Source: Meloidogyne chitwoodi (lineage: Eukaryota > Nematoda > Chromadorea > Rhabditida > Meloidogynidae). From it: a stretch of 64,000 nucleotides of DNA. Positions within the stretch are counted from its first letter, which is position 1, and the number at the start of each line of letters is the position of its first letter. A program made the position numbers and the translations under genes. The stretch spans positions 62,001 to 126,000 of the forward strand of contig JACZZP010000015.1 in assembly GCA_015183035.1 (NCBI GenBank), in the 5' to 3' direction. This document shows positions 1 to 12,752 of this stretch, piece after piece. The notes under the pieces are model-generated. The model ran no database searches and was not told where the DNA came from. It was given only the letters and a program-made list of their open reading frames with translations.

Positions 1-81
1 AAAATTTAAAAAAGAATATAATTGAAATGGGTTAATTTTTAATTGGAGAATTTAAATGTTATAAAATTTGGTAGTGATTAG

Positions 82-2548
82 CATGAATTTTTTAAAATTT
101 TGGGCCTAAGTATTTTAATTGTATTTACCCTTAAATATAAAAAAATATTAAAAAAATTTTTCAAAGGTAGCATAAACGAAACTAATCAAAATAACAAAAA
201 TCAAGATTTATTAAAAGAAGAGGAACAAGAAGTACCTAGAATGCATGTTCTTGTGGCTATAACGTTCACTTTATCTTGGGTTATTTTTTGCGCGGCACTT
301 TTTAAATATGTTGAAGTTAACTTTTTTTTAATAAAAAAATTAAATTTTTTTATTTAAATTTAAGGATTGGTCATATAATAAATCTTTATATTTTGTTTGT
401 ATTTCGCTTTTGACTGTTGGGCTTGGGGATGTAAAAGTATCGAGAAGAGGGTAAAAATACGAGTACCGTATTTACTCTATTAATTACCCTCCCTCGATTA
501 ATTACCCCACCTCTATTAATTACCCCCTCCATCGATAGGTTGAAAAAATAATTACCCTACCTCTATTAATTACCCCCTTCTCAACACTCTATTAATTACC
601 CCTTATTAAATTGAACCATAAATTACTACATATCACTACATTTTTTGTAAAAATTAGAGTAGCACAAGGCCGGTTAACGGTTTAACGGATTTTAAGAGAC
701 CCGAATATCTGTTCCGGTTAATTGAAAATCTACGGTTTACCGCCCGGTTTTCCCGGTTTTTTTAAAAAAAAAGTTTATTTTAAGTAAAAATCGATAAAAA
801 AACAAATAACTTGATTTTTTATGTAATTTATTGTAAGTGCATTCATATAGGGTTGTCGTAATTTGTACAGATACATAGGTGCATTGAAGTAAATTTTTAT
901 TTTCAAAATTGAAATTTTTTCTCAAAATTTTCGGGCCTGGTCTTAGATTTAGCAAAAATGTATGGTCAGGTAAATGTTCCTAAATTTTGAAGTTTTTAAA
1001 CGTTGCAGGCAAAAAATTTTTTAACTATAGCACTTAAGTTGCCAAAAATTCACCTCTTTTAGCGCCGCAAGCGAAAATGTTACTTTTATTTTTATCAAAA
1101 TGACTGACAGATAATTAAATTGTCGAATTCATTATCCAAATTTTCATATTGTTAAATCACAAAAACGGTTTGAAAAAATAATTACCCTACCTCTATTAAT
1201 TACCCCACCTGTATTAGTTACCCCCTCCAGCTACAGGTTGAAACAATAATTACCCAGGGTAGTTATTAGAGTAAATACGGTATATTTTTTATTAAAAAAT
1301 TTAATTTTAGCTATATGCTTATATTTTTTGTTTTTGTAATGATTGGACTTTCATTAGTGTCAATGTGCATAAATGTGATACAAAATTCAATTGAAGATTT
1401 TTATAAACGCCTATTAACCCAAACTATAGAAAATTATAAACAAGGTATCTATTTTTTGAATTTTAAAATATAGGAGATCCAGGGGACTAAAAAAACGTTT
1501 GAAATTTGTTGTCAAAAAGTTAAGAAAGAAATTTGCGCCTATTTTGCATTTTACTAAAAATTTCTCAAAAAATGATAGAATTTTGAAAATTTTAATTTTA
1601 AAATAAGTATAATTTTCTTCTCATTTTTTAAAGTTTAAATCATATTTTTATCTAAATATCAAAAAAAGTTATGATAAAATAACCAAACGTAGGTTACGTT
1701 TTACAAAGGCAGAGAGCGCAGAGTAAGTTATCCTTCTCTGCATTATACACTTCTTTTATAAATAAATATTTCTTATCTTCTTTTTTTGTTAACAATTTAT
1801 TTTTATTTTTTAGGGGATAGTTCAAAATTAACTTATAATTGGTTTGCAAAATTTCTACTTCCATTTCTTGGAAAACGTAGAAAAGAGTCAATGATGCGTC
1901 AAATGCGTGAAGAAGCAGTTAAAAGTGGAATAGAATTGCCAAATACATTTGAAGGAATTTTTGATGGATCTGAGGTTTTTAAAAAATAAAAATGTTTATT
2001 AATATTAAAGGATGATTCCTCTACAATAAGCGAGGTTTCTGACGTTGAAGTTGAAGTTCATTCTGATGTGGAAGTTGAAGTTCAATTGCCATCACCTAGT
2101 TTATCGTCAGAGGAAGAAGAGAAAGGAAATGATACTGTTACTGAAACAAATTTGTTAGAGGTAAAGACAAACGGGGTATTTACCTAAAATGGTAAAGGGA
2201 GTCAATCATTCATCAATAAGGATTAAAATAAAATTAATTATGTAGATCCCTAAAGAAGAAGGATGGTTTCGACAACGTCGTCCAAGTTTTCAATTGGATG
2301 AAGATCAAATGCGTATGATCCCTTATGTTGATTCAGATGTTTTCTCAAATATTATAGACAATAATTTTTATACAACAGAAAATAACGGAAAAAACGACAA
2401 AATAAATAATTATAATAATCAAAACGAAGAAACAGAAGATGATCTAATACCCCATTTAAAAGTAGTACAATATGCCATTGTTTTAACAGAAAAAGGCGAA
2501 CAACAAATGGTACATAGTATAGAATGCTCAAACAGTCATTTGATTTAA
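82..2548 (+). CDS. TWK-type two-pore domain potassium channel, 3' part (5' end outside window)
   Basis: Potassium leak channel subunit of the plasma membrane. Visible exons: 82-315, 365-450, 1311-1444, 1814-1974, 2011-2160 and 2246-2548, all in consistent phase. The first has a basic/acidic loop and a hydrophobic segment (HVLVAITFTLSWVIFCAALF). The second holds the P-loop with the selectivity filter TVGLGDV, the second-pore form typical of TWK channels. The third holds the last membrane segment with GLSLVSMCINVIQ, a nematode TWK signature. The cytoplasmic tail carries a basic KRRKESMMRQMREEA stretch, a short VEVEV repeat and an acidic Asn-rich end. The first pore and N terminus lie upstream of base 1. 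The 860-base intron 451-1310 holds an inserted repeat element; the other introns are short. Family assignment is firm, the paralogue is not determined. Confidence 0.9.
466..1280. mobile_element. TA-flanked inverted-repeat element in TWK intron
   Basis: Left end CCGTATTTACTCTA at 466 and its reverse complement TAGAGTAAATACGG ending at 1280 form terminal inverted repeats, with TA on both outer sides (464-465 and 1281-1282), as expected for a TA target duplication. Both ends run into tandem ATTAATTACCCC-type units (about 481-604 and 1165-1255). The middle has no transposase reading frame, so it is non-autonomous. A 96-base relative lies at 20059-20154. Confidence 0.65.
481..604. repeat. ATTAATTACCCC minisatellite
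   Basis: About seven imperfect units built on CTCTATTAATTACCCC / CTCGATTAATTACC, with a further block at about 1165-1255. It makes up the sub-terminal part of the element in the TWK intron. Confidence 0.7.
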
Positions 2549-2661
2549 ATATTTAAAATTATAAATTTATTTTTTTTTATTTCCAGAGTTTTGAATTCCT
2601 GTTTCAAAAAAAATTAGTAAAAAAGAATCTTTATTAACAAAAAAATTTTATTAATATTTAA

Positions 2662-4162
2662 TTAGTAAATTGATCTCTTTCTTGCCCAAATTAACTGTAA
2701 TTGTGTAAAATATTCTTCAGTTTGGTTCCCATTAATGCTTGGAAGTAATTCCATTCCCTGAACACTTGTTAATGAAACTGCTCTTTTTTTATACTTTTCT
2801 GTTATATTATTTGTTATTGAAACCGGATTAACTTGATTACGTCTTAATTTGAAAATTATGAGGCAGCGAAAACGGGAACGAATTTTTAGGAATAAATTTA
2901 CAAAATTTCGTTTTAAATAAGGGTGACATCTGAAAAATTAAAAATCAACTTTTACTTAAAAAAACTCACAAAATCATTGTCAATTCAATTAAAAAACTTG
3001 TAAAAGAAATTATTAACATATAAATTTGATTAAATAATTCATAGGAAAAAATTGAAAAAGGATTAATTGGCCCAAATAACGAATAATAAGTAGACCAATT
3101 TACAAATGTTCCTAATGCTATATTGAAAAAGTGAATTGCCAAAATTGGAAGTAATTGTTTAGTTGTTCTAATATTTTCTGCCAACTAATAAAACTTTTAA
3201 TATAATTTTTGAAATTAAATGAAAATATATTTTTATTTTTGAGTTATAACCTGATATCTTTCAGATAATGTAAAATTAACAGAAGAACAATTTGTGTAAA
3301 TTTGATCATTATAGTTTCGAAGAAACATAATTCCTATTAATTCAATAACAGCCAAAATAAACATAATTGCCCAAAAACAAAGATTAATAAATGTTGTTGA
3401 AGAAGTTGCTGATGTGCCATAAACGGTGCCAAAAGTGAGTAAATTCTATAAAAAAAATTTTTTAATTTTTTTAAAAAGTTTAACTACCGCAATAAGAAGC
3501 CATCCAATAGTGAAATAAGGATTACGTGATCTTTCATATTTTTTAAAAGAAAGAGTTGCATTTAATCTTTCGATTACTAAAATATGCGCAAGAACATTAC
3601 GAAAATATGCAAAATAGCTAAATAAAAAAATCAACTCATGTGTAGGACTCCATGTCAAATTATCTGTTGAGAGCATTGTTAAAAGAATTATGCTTCGAGC
3701 TAAAATTTATTTAAGTTTATTTTTGGATTATTTAATTTATTTTTAGGGGGTCAGGTAAATCAACAACGTTCTCGGCGTTATCCTTCGGATTTTCCCAAAG
3801 CAAAAACAATTTTTTCGGATTAATTTATTACTCAACTTTAGTTCGAAACTATTTATGAACATTTGGAGATTTTTATGAAATTTCAAAAAAAAATTTTTGA
3901 AATTTTTGGAGGTGAAAATTAAAAAAATAAATTTTAACTTACTAATACTCCTCGCAAGAATACAAAAACTTTGTGTGAGTAAAACAAATTTTAAATTTGG
4001 ATGTAATATACTTGTTCTAATTATTAATAAAATATTAACTCCCGAGAACGGAAAGTTCAATAAAAAATGATTTAACAATTCAGCAATGACAAGGCACAAA
4101 AGTGAAGAATGTTGGTTTATGTTAAGCGTTAAACCATTTGTTAAATTTGCAAAAAATGGCAT
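2662..4162 (-). CDS. Serpentine chemoreceptor, SRE-like class (7TM GPCR)
   Basis: Nematode chemosensory G-protein-coupled receptor, probably in sensory cilia. Five exons read 3943-4162, 3488-3699, 3251-3445, 2970-3184 and 2662-2929, joining in phase to 369 residues, the usual size for the family. Family marks: ERLNATLSFKKYE after the third membrane segment (the ER..AT....YE pattern of Sra-superfamily receptors), LSERYQLAENIR between segments 5 and 6 (typical of SRE proteins), and CHPYLKR after segment 7. Hydrophobic blocks fit seven membrane passes. Start chosen as the only Met in phase with the first hydrophobic block. The downstream GGT gene is on the same strand 586 bases away, too far for a typical nematode operon. 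The ligand cannot be inferred. Confidence 0.85.
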
Positions 4163-4748
4163 TTTTCTAAAAAAATTAATAAAATTTATTCCAATAATAA
4201 AATTTGATATAAAACAATTTTATTTTGAAAAATTTTAAATTTATAAAAAAACATTTAAATATAACAATTATGATTAAAATAACTTTAAATTAAAAATAAA
4301 TAATTATTAGGAAGATAAAAAATATTTGAATTTTTAAAATATTGTGTTATAAATATTTTAAAATATTAAAAATAAATAAATAAAAAAAACCAAATTTATA
4401 ATATTTTAGCAAAAGTATTATAATTATTTTCTAAGTTGTCTTAAATCTTAATTATGAACGATGGCAGCTGTATTAAAATAATTAATGGTGCGATAAAAAA
4501 GAATACCAATTAAATTGAATTTATAGCAGAATTTTATCGGTTGCTATAGAATTACTGAATAAACTAAAACAGAAAATATTTAATTTATGATTTTTTAATT
4601 TTTTTCTAATTTAAAAAATTTTTTTAAATTAATGTTTTAGAGATCTTAATTTAAAAATAAAATATATAAATTTTAAAATATTAGGAAATATTTAAATTTT
4701 GTTTTTAAAATTTAAAAAAAGACACAAATAAATATATATAACTAATAT
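4163..4748. other. Intergenic, AT-rich
   Basis: Separates the SRE start from the GGT stop, both on the minus strand. Mostly A/T runs; no open frame with family marks and no clear repeat seen. Confidence 0.6.
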
Positions 4749-7700
4749 TTAATATCCAGCAGGAAAATTGTTAAATTCAACTCCTTGATCATTAACTGCT
4801 GATAAAAAATAATTATTAGTAGAATTTTCTTCTCTAAAAATTCCATTCAAGGCAATATTGGGATAATTATCAATTTCATCTATTTTATAGCCCTTTTTAC
4901 GTAGATTTTCAATAAGAGACTAAAATAATTTTTTATATTAATTACAGTTTATAAAATTAAAAAAAAATTAAAAATTAACACCTTTTCAAAGTCTGACTCG
5001 TAAAAAATTCCAAATTGATTTGTAAATATTTTAGACATTTCAACAGAGTCTTTCAACGTTTTGTTAAAATTAATAGACTGAATTAAAACTTGAGAAAGTG
5101 ATGAAATTGCTTGCAATTCTCTTTCTCCATTAGCGCCAATTGCGAGTTTTATCTATTTAAAAAATTAAAATTGATTAAAATTTAATTAGTAACACCTTTT
5201 TATTTTCGCGATTATAAATAATTAATGGACATAATGGTGAAATTAATCTATTATTATTTGTAAATTCTAAAAAATTATTTAAATTCAACATTTGATTGTT
5301 CCAAATAATGCCCAAAAGTGGTGACCGTCGTAAGGATCCAAAACTTAAAAAAAATTTTTTTTAGTTATTTAATAATTTTCTTAATGAAAATTAGCAAAAT
5401 TTTACGGAGAATTAATTGAATGAGTCATTGAAATTGTATTTCCATCAGAATCAACAATGGACAAATGAGAACCTCCAATATCGCCAACTTGTCCATTTTT
5501 GTTTTTTAAAAATTGCTAAAAATTAAATAATTAAAAAAAATTAAATTTTAATAAACCTTAGTTTCTGAAGAATTTAAATTAATTTTAATTTGATGAATAA
5601 TATTTTCAATAAATTTATTTTGTGTAATATTTTGTATTAATATTTTTAGTTGATTCTCATTATTAAAATTGGCTAAAAAAATTAATTAAATAATTTTGCA
5701 AAATTATTTTTGTAAAAATAATATTTTTAATTTCTTATTTTTTAATGGTAAATGTCCAGTTGGCTATCCACCTGTACGCAAAAGGCGTTTGCAGTTTGCA
5801 AGCGCTCTTTGCATTTTTGGCGTTAGGAAAATTGCACGCTTATTTTTCCTTTTCAATTATGGTATGCCCTTTGGCACATAGAGGGATAAAAATAAAAGAA
5901 AATTATTAAGTGAAAATATTTTTATTTTATAAATGATCAGATTATAAATTTGGGACTTGGCTTCGTTTTATAAGTTAACTATGAAATAGTAGAATTTTTT
6001 AAAGATTTTCATTAATCTTCAAATATATCCTTTACTTGCCCAACTAATAAATCCTCGGAAGAAAAATTCTGGATTCCATTTTTCGACGATCAAACTCGAT
6101 ATTGAATCAAGGAAAAATCCCAAATTTTAATTATTGAATATCTATAAAGTTTCCGACTATAGAAGACTAAAATGATCTGCCTCAACTGTGGTAGCGATAT
6201 GAAAATAAAGTGGCTCAATGGGTATTATTGGCGGTAATTTAATAATTTTCTTTCCTTTTATCCCTCTATGTGCCAAAGGGCATACCATAATTGAAAAGGA
6301 AAAATAAGCGTGCAATTTTCCTAACGCCAAAAATGCAAAGAGCGCTTGCAAACTGCAAACGCCTTTTGCGTACAGGTGGATAGCCAACTGGACATTTACC
6401 TTTTTTAATTTAAAAAATTAAAAAAAAAAATAATTAAAAATAAACAAACCAAATTTTGAATTAATAAAGTTTTGTGTTTCAATAAAATATTGCCAATATT
6501 CAGCATTATTTGAATTATTATTGTTTGGAAATAATTCTAAAAAATATTTTAAAATTAATTAAAATTAATTGAAAATTTACTTTGAATGATAGCAAAAATT
6601 AATTGAATTTTAACATATCCTATGGAACTTTTAGGACCACAAAAAACAAGTTTAGGATCATCAAAAGTATTAATAAAAGGTTGTTCATCGATAATACTTT
6701 TATAATTTTGTAAATCTTTTCGAGTTATTAGACCACCTTAAAATTTATTTTTTTTTTTGGTTTTTAATCCCTTTTACCAAACCATTTTGACCAAATTCAT
6801 CAATTATTTGGCGAGCTATTGGACCATGTGTTCCATAAAATAATTGAATGGGATCATGACTGTTTGCCAATTTTTTGTATGTTTCGACAAGTAAAGGGTT
6901 ACGAATAATTTGGCCTTCACGAAAGTATTCACCAGTTGTTGGATTTAATAATAAATTTCTTTAAAAAAAATTATTTATTTATTTAAATTTATTTTAGTAA
7001 CACCTCATTTCTTGATTGGTTTCATTAAATTTTTCAAAATATATTTTTGAAAGCTTTTCGAGTGTTTTAGAAACTGGAAATCCTGTAAATATTTTAATAA
7101 AATTATTTTGATTTATTTAGGAAAATAAGAGGGACTACAAATAATTAAAAGTAAAATCCCCTTATAAGGAACACACAATTTATGACTTTCCCGAGAGATA
7201 AATTCTTTTATTTACCTTCACCAAGTATATTAACTGTTGGCATTATTAAATCAGACCAAGTAATTTTTCCACTCCCAAAACGTTTGTATGCTGTCCAGAG
7301 GCCGTGTAATTCTCCAGGGATTGAAATAGAATTATAACCTTATTTTACAGCTATTTTTAAATTAATTAAAAAATTATTTTACCAGTCTCCGTCAAATTTT
7401 TAGTAAAATTATTAGTTCGAGATGGCAGTGCATCGATTGTGATGCATTTTCCATCAAATCTTTTAATTAAAAAAATTAAATTTGTTAAAATAAAAGCAAA
7501 AATCACCTGCGGAAAAAAGTTAAAAGAAATCCTCCCCCCAACCCAGCAGAATAAAAATTTAATCCTCCAAGGCAAAAGGAAACAGAAATTGCAGCATCAA
7601 TTGCATTACCTCCACGTAACAAAATATTACTAATTTTATATAAAAAAAAAATTTTTTTAAATTAAAAAAATTTAATAGTAACCGGCCAAGTTCAGAGCAC

Positions 7701-8413
7701 ATTACATTATCACTTACAACAGCAGCTTTTTTGAATTTTGCTTCAAAACTTTTTATTTTTTTAAATTTAGGCAAATTAGTAAATTCAGAATTTTGAGGAG
7801 AAAAACAATTATTCTGAATAAAATTTAGTTAAATTATTTTATTTTTAATATAACATTTGAAAAGTTTATTTTTTCTTCTTTGTTATACTCCTCAAATAAA
7901 TAGATTTTGTAAAGCAAAAAAGCAATTACAAAGAGTAGAATAAATATTAAAAACATTTGGGATGCAAGTACCCACGGTAAGCCTCTAAAATAAAAATTTT
8001 TAAAATTTTTGAAATTTTTGAAAATTTCTAAAATATTTTTTTTTTCACTTTTTTCTGGTAAAAGCATCCATATGTGCATTAGCAACAGATTCATTTATTC
8101 CATTTTTTGTCGTTTTTTGCAATTTATTTTGTGAGGGGTTGTTATTTGTATCTGCAAAATAAATTAAAATAAATTTTATAAGAAAACTATTTATTTTTTC
8201 AAATTTTTAACCTAAATATTCCTCAACAGGTGCATCGAATTCATACATTTGTGGGGGTGTCAAACTTTTCATTTTTCCATTATTTATTGTAGCTATTCCA
8301 TTTGTATTATTATTATTGTTTTGTTGGGTGTTAGAAGGGGAACGGTTGTAATGATTCTCTCTGAATTGAACATGTGGAAATGTTTGACCAAAACTGTCAA
8401 CAATAGTTGACAT
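4749..8413 (-). CDS. Gamma-glutamyltransferase homologue, probably catalytically impaired
   Basis: Homologue of the membrane-anchored ectoenzyme that cleaves glutathione. N-terminal cytoplasmic stretch (start 8413), a single membrane anchor (ASQMFLIFILLFVIAFLLYK), then AAVVSDNVMCSELGR and RGGNAIDAAIS as in GGT large subunits, followed by SAGLGGG. The small-subunit part has GNTISMTHSINSPF, RRSPLLGIIWNNQM and the family's C-terminal PAGY. About a dozen exons with short introns; one intron carries the element at 5747-6400. Key residues look lost: the nucleophile Thr of GGTAHLS is replaced or deleted (here GGSHLS), the substrate-binding Arg of NARETAP reads DALPS, the SSMCP serine pair reads SPLCP, and the oxyanion GG reads GE. 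The frame is intact, so I read it as a pseudoenzyme or altered enzyme, not a pseudogene. Confidence 0.85.
5747..6400. mobile_element. Non-autonomous MULE-like element with 145-bp perfect TIRs
   Basis: Bases 5747-5891 and 6256-6400 are perfect reverse complements (145 bp), with weaker pairing about 20 bp further in. Both copies are flanked outside by the same nine bases, TTTTTTAAT, a likely 9-bp target duplication. Long TIRs plus a 9-bp duplication are the pattern of Mutator-like elements. The 364-base centre has no transposase. It lies in a GGT intron and does not interrupt coding sequence. The apparent reading frames across the two arms are two readings of the same repeat. Confidence 0.8.
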
Positions 8414-9747
8414 TTTATAGAGATTCTGAAATTTATTTGCTACTAAAAAAATTTTAGGTGATTTATTTTGTTAAAAAACACTTTCTAATAGAAGGGCATT
8501 CTCTCTAATATAAGGCAAAGTTAATTATAAAAATTAGGTAATTAAAAAATTATAAAAACAAAAAATATTTTTTTCCATAAGCCAAAAAAAATAATTAAAA
8601 AAAAATCTTCCCTTGGACAACCTGCAAAAAAAAGAAAATAAAAGTGAGAAAAGAATTATATCTTTAGCAAAGAAAAATATGTCTTTGAGAATCTCTTAAT
8701 GTATAAAAGGAGGAAAAAAAGTTTTAAGCCTAACAGGTCAAATGAAAAAAAATATTTTTTGACTTGTATCCTTCCATTTTGCTTTTTTATTGCTTCGGAT
8801 ATATTATTGGCCATTAGTTTAACTAAAACACCATCTTTTTAAAAGAAAAACCCCAATCCATTAAGAGAAAACCAAAGCTTGGCAATTAAAGAGAAAAATA
8901 AATGATGAAATGACGTGAAAAATAAATAAATAAATGGACCAGATTTTTTGCTTTAAAAATATTTTTTTTATATTTTATTAATAAACTAAAAAAATTATAA
9001 GGAAAAAAATATTGGATTAAACAATTTAAAAAAAATTATTTTTTTTTAATTTTTTTGAGCGTTAGAATAAAATGGACACCAAGAGGAAGATTTAAAGATT
9101 TATTAAAAGACTGGGGAAGACTATAAAAATTTTTTTATTAAATTTAATAAATATTTTATTAAAATATAATTAAATTTATTTTGTTTGTCGTCAATACAAC
9201 TATTTATTTATTTGTTTTAATTTTATTTATTTTTTTACATAAATATTTGAAAAATAAAAAGAAATTTTGATGGACAAATTAAAAAAGCAAAGAAGCAAAT
9301 TAAAATTTTATTTTTACAAAGAAAAGCGTCAGTTGTTTAGCTTTATTTATACACAATGAACAAAAAAATAATTATTTAAAATTGGAAGATAATTAAAAAA
9401 TCTAGTAAATTTAATAAAATGTTGTGTAAAATACTTGGGAATAAATTTTTAAAATTTAATTTTTATAAAAAAAACGAAAAAATAAAATGTGCTTTAATTA
9501 ATTTTATGTGTTATTTAATTTTAAAAACCACATTTTTGTTGATAAATAATTAAAAAAAATTTAAAATGTGTAATAATATTTAAAAAATAATGAAAATAAA
9601 ATTTAAATTTAATTTTTTTATTTTTTCTTTAGCCTCTTCCGTATTAAGGCTGTTTTGATCCCTTTACATCATAATTATAAGGGGCTGATTCAAACTATAA
9701 ATAAATAAATATTTTATAAAAATATTTTTTTTAAATTATTAATAATT
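8414..9747. other. Intergenic, upstream of GGT
   Basis: Very AT-rich with no supported gene. Contains AGAAGGGCATTCTCTCTAAT near 8492; similar AGGGCAT-TCTAATA strings occur near 20368 and 38811. Confidence 0.5.
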
Positions 9748-10411
9748 TTAATGAAGAAAACAATATTTATCTAAAAAAAATAATAAATTTTTTGCCTGAG
9801 AAGAAGAAGCTTCATCAAAATTCCAATTTTTCCGTCGGCACTCATCTTCAAAAAGATGATTAATACTAAACTTTTCACACAATTCTTTTAAATTAATTTC
9901 ATCTAAGGATTCAATAGGCTTTGAAATTTGAGGGGTTGAAGGTTTTATAGGTTTAGGAGATAATGGTATTGGTTTTGGTTGAAACAATTTAGTGGAATTA
10001 TTTTTAGCCTTCACAGAAGCTGAAGAATAAGATATTTTTGTAAAGGGTAGTGGTAGATATTGAGAATTTTTTATTGCTAAAATATTTAAATTTTTTAATT
10101 TAATTTTATTTAAAATTTAATAAATTTAATTTGAAATTTTATTTTTAATTTAATTTTAAATTTACCATTTTTACGTTGACGTAGGCCTGGTTTAAAGAGA
10201 TCATCCATGCCTTCTAAAATAAAAATAATAAATAAAATAAAAAATTAAAATAAAATAAAATTAAAAAAAATTTAAAAATTAAAAATTTAATTTAAAAATT
10301 AAAAATAAAAAAAATAAAAGTTTAAAATAAAATAAAATTAAAAATAATTTAATTATTACCATTAAATTTAATTAAACTAGGCAACAAAAAAATAAATAAA
10401 ATAAATTTCAT
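9748..10411 (-). CDS. Small secreted protein, 142 aa, unknown
   Basis: Not recognised. Three exons (10360-10411, 10166-10213, 9748-10076) join with two phase-1 introns, and the reading frame stays open throughout. The N terminus MKFILFIFLLPSLIKF is a signal peptide. The mature part has a short basic segment GLRQRKN, a Pro/Lys stretch (FQPKPIPLSPKPIKPSTP) and a C-terminal region of about 45 residues with three Cys (ELCEKF, EDECRRKNW, DKYCFLH). The consistent phases, signal peptide and Cys-bearing end argue for a real gene. In a plant parasite it could be an effector or a peptide precursor, but nothing shows either. Confidence 0.6.
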
Positions 10412-11743
10412 TTAATTTGTTAAAATTTTATTAAATTTAAAAATAATTTAAAAAAAATTTATTTAAATAGAAAAATAAATAAATAATATTTTTTTTAATA
10501 ATTTTGAAATAATTTTAAAATTAAAAAATATTGTCTGTCTTTAATATTAAATCACGTGCAGTTAAATCGGGGAAATTTTTTTTTTAATTTTTATTTCGCA
10601 ATAAATATTGAATTTAAAAAAATATAAAGTGCATATATGTATGTATGATGTAATAAATATGTAGTTAAAAATTATTTTTAAATTATTTATGAAATAAATA
10701 ATTAAAACAAGACAAAATTTAAGCTAATCTGAAGTCTAGGGATTTTTTAAATTTAATTATAAAAAAATATTTTAATTCGTTTATTAAATAAAATTGAAAT
10801 GTTTTATTTTAATACCAAAATTTAGACTGAATTAAATTAAAAAAATAATAATAAAGAGATTTACTAGAATTTAAAGCTTTAAAACGCTAAATTGATGACA
10901 CAACAGTGACCAGAATTAATAATATTTATTTAAAATTTTTTTACACTTTTTAATTTAAAAATAATCATCTATGTATTACTACAAAAATAAACGGGCACTT
11001 CCTTTTACTTGTTTTTGGATTACCATTTTTTTATTATACATTTAACAATTGCGTGCCAATTTCCTCTTCTTCTTCTTCCCCTTTTTCAGTTTTCTCACAA
11101 ACGCATTTGTCGGTAAAAAAAAAAAATTTTTTCTTTCTCGCGCGCGGCACATTTTTACGGCAAATGACAAATTAAATATATTCCTTCATTATATTCTCCA
11201 CTCTCCGAGGTGGTATTGGTTTTTTAATTTTGGTCCTATTCAGATTTTTTAAATCAATATTTTTCTTTGATTATTTTACATAAATTTTTTTTAATTTTTA
11301 TATACCTATTTATCTTAAAGCATTTTAATTTATTTTTCAATAACACATAAGTGCCCTTTTAATTTAATTATTATATTTAATATTAATTTTTATTCCCACA
11401 TACATATACCTATCAGACTTTAAAAGGAATGAAAATTTATTAAAAATTTCCATTATATTTAAAAAGTCTTCCTATTAGAGTTTTGTCTCAAAATAACATT
11501 TTAAGCTATCAATTATTTAAATGATTCCATTCCGCTTTTTATACACAGTCAACAGAGAGTAAAATTAAATATTTATAATGTGAGTCTTATAATTCATTAC
11601 ACATTTTTAATTAATTTTTATTATTTTTAAAAATAATAAATAAATTAAAAAAAAAAATATGTTTATTTCAAAATCAATTTTTAAAAAAAAACTAATTAAA
11701 TTTGCAAAAAAAAAATAATTTTAGACATTTATTTTTATTAAAA

Positions 11744-11768
11744 GTAGCTGTCACAATATGACAGCTAC
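11744..11768. repeat. Perfect 10-bp inverted repeat
   Basis: GTAGCTGTCA, five-base spacer CAATA, then TGACAGCTAC. Unusually high GC for the surroundings. Could be a dyad protein-binding site or a remnant of a foldback element. Confidence 0.6.
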
Positions 11769-12752
11769 ATATCTTTTTGTCTCCTCCAATTAATTTTTGT
11801 TTTATTTTAATAAATGAACCAAGCCATTTTTTCACATTTTAAAGACAAAGTAAAAATAAAGAAAATTTATTAAAGGATAAAATGATGAATTTTGGGTTTA
11901 GAGGTCAATGGGGAAATTTTTCCAGATTCCCCCCACATTTTTTGGAATAAATAAAATAAAAAAATATATTAATGTGTGAACGTTTAATATAAATTTTCTT
12001 CTTTGTTTAATAAAGAAAAGAAAGTATTGTCTTGGGACATTTTTATAAAAAACAAAAAAATCCTCCGCAACTTTATTTATTTTATTAGAAAAGCTAACAC
12101 CCAATTTTATTTATTTTATTTTCTAAAATAAATCAAAAAAAAATTTATTAAAAATTTAATTTATGTATTATATAATTTTTTTAATTCCTTATTTATTAAG
12201 TTTAGGCGCCAAAATTAATTTTTTTTATTTTTTTAAATTTTTAAATTTAAATTAAAGAGGCTTATATTTTCCTCTCTTTTATTAACACATTTTCCAACTT
12301 TATTAAAAATTTTTTTTAAATTTAATATTATCAAAACTACATTTTATTGCCATTTTTATACTTGACTGCTTAAAGGCTAATTTTGCAGCATTTTTATTTA
12401 TCTCCTCTTCTTCTTTTATTTTTTAAATATCAAAATGAGCAGCTTCAAACCTTTTACTACATTTCTTATATTAATTGTTATTTTTCTCTTCTTTAATACT
12501 ACTGCTATTTTTAGCTTCTTTTTATTGTTGCTGTCACATTATTCTCAATTTGAATCCTTTTTTTCTTCGTTGGCACTGCCAATGAATTAATGGCATTCCG
12601 CTTTGGCCAACAGGCACACGGCAAAGGTTGGATAGATATAATTAAATTTAAATATTAAAAGAAAATTATTTTTAATATAATTCTTGAATCTCATGTTGAT
12701 TTAATTAATCCCAAAAATTATATGGCTTTGAACAAAGTAAATTTATATATAC

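Noticed and set aside
660..760. CGGTTAACGG-rich stretch in TWK intron
   Set aside because: Looked like a possible transposon end, but no matching second end was found.
5696..6387. Two similar ORFs on opposite strands (CPVGYPPVRKRRLQF / MAIHLYAKGVCSLQALFAF)
   Set aside because: They are the two arms of the MULE-like element, not genes.
12434..12589. ORF of 51 residues with a signal-like start (MSSFKPFTTFLILIVIFLFF), apparently followed by a perfect TTTTCTGTTTTGCAG acceptor
   Set aside because: The acceptor is part of the left arm of the element at 12753-13224, and no splice keeps any frame open.
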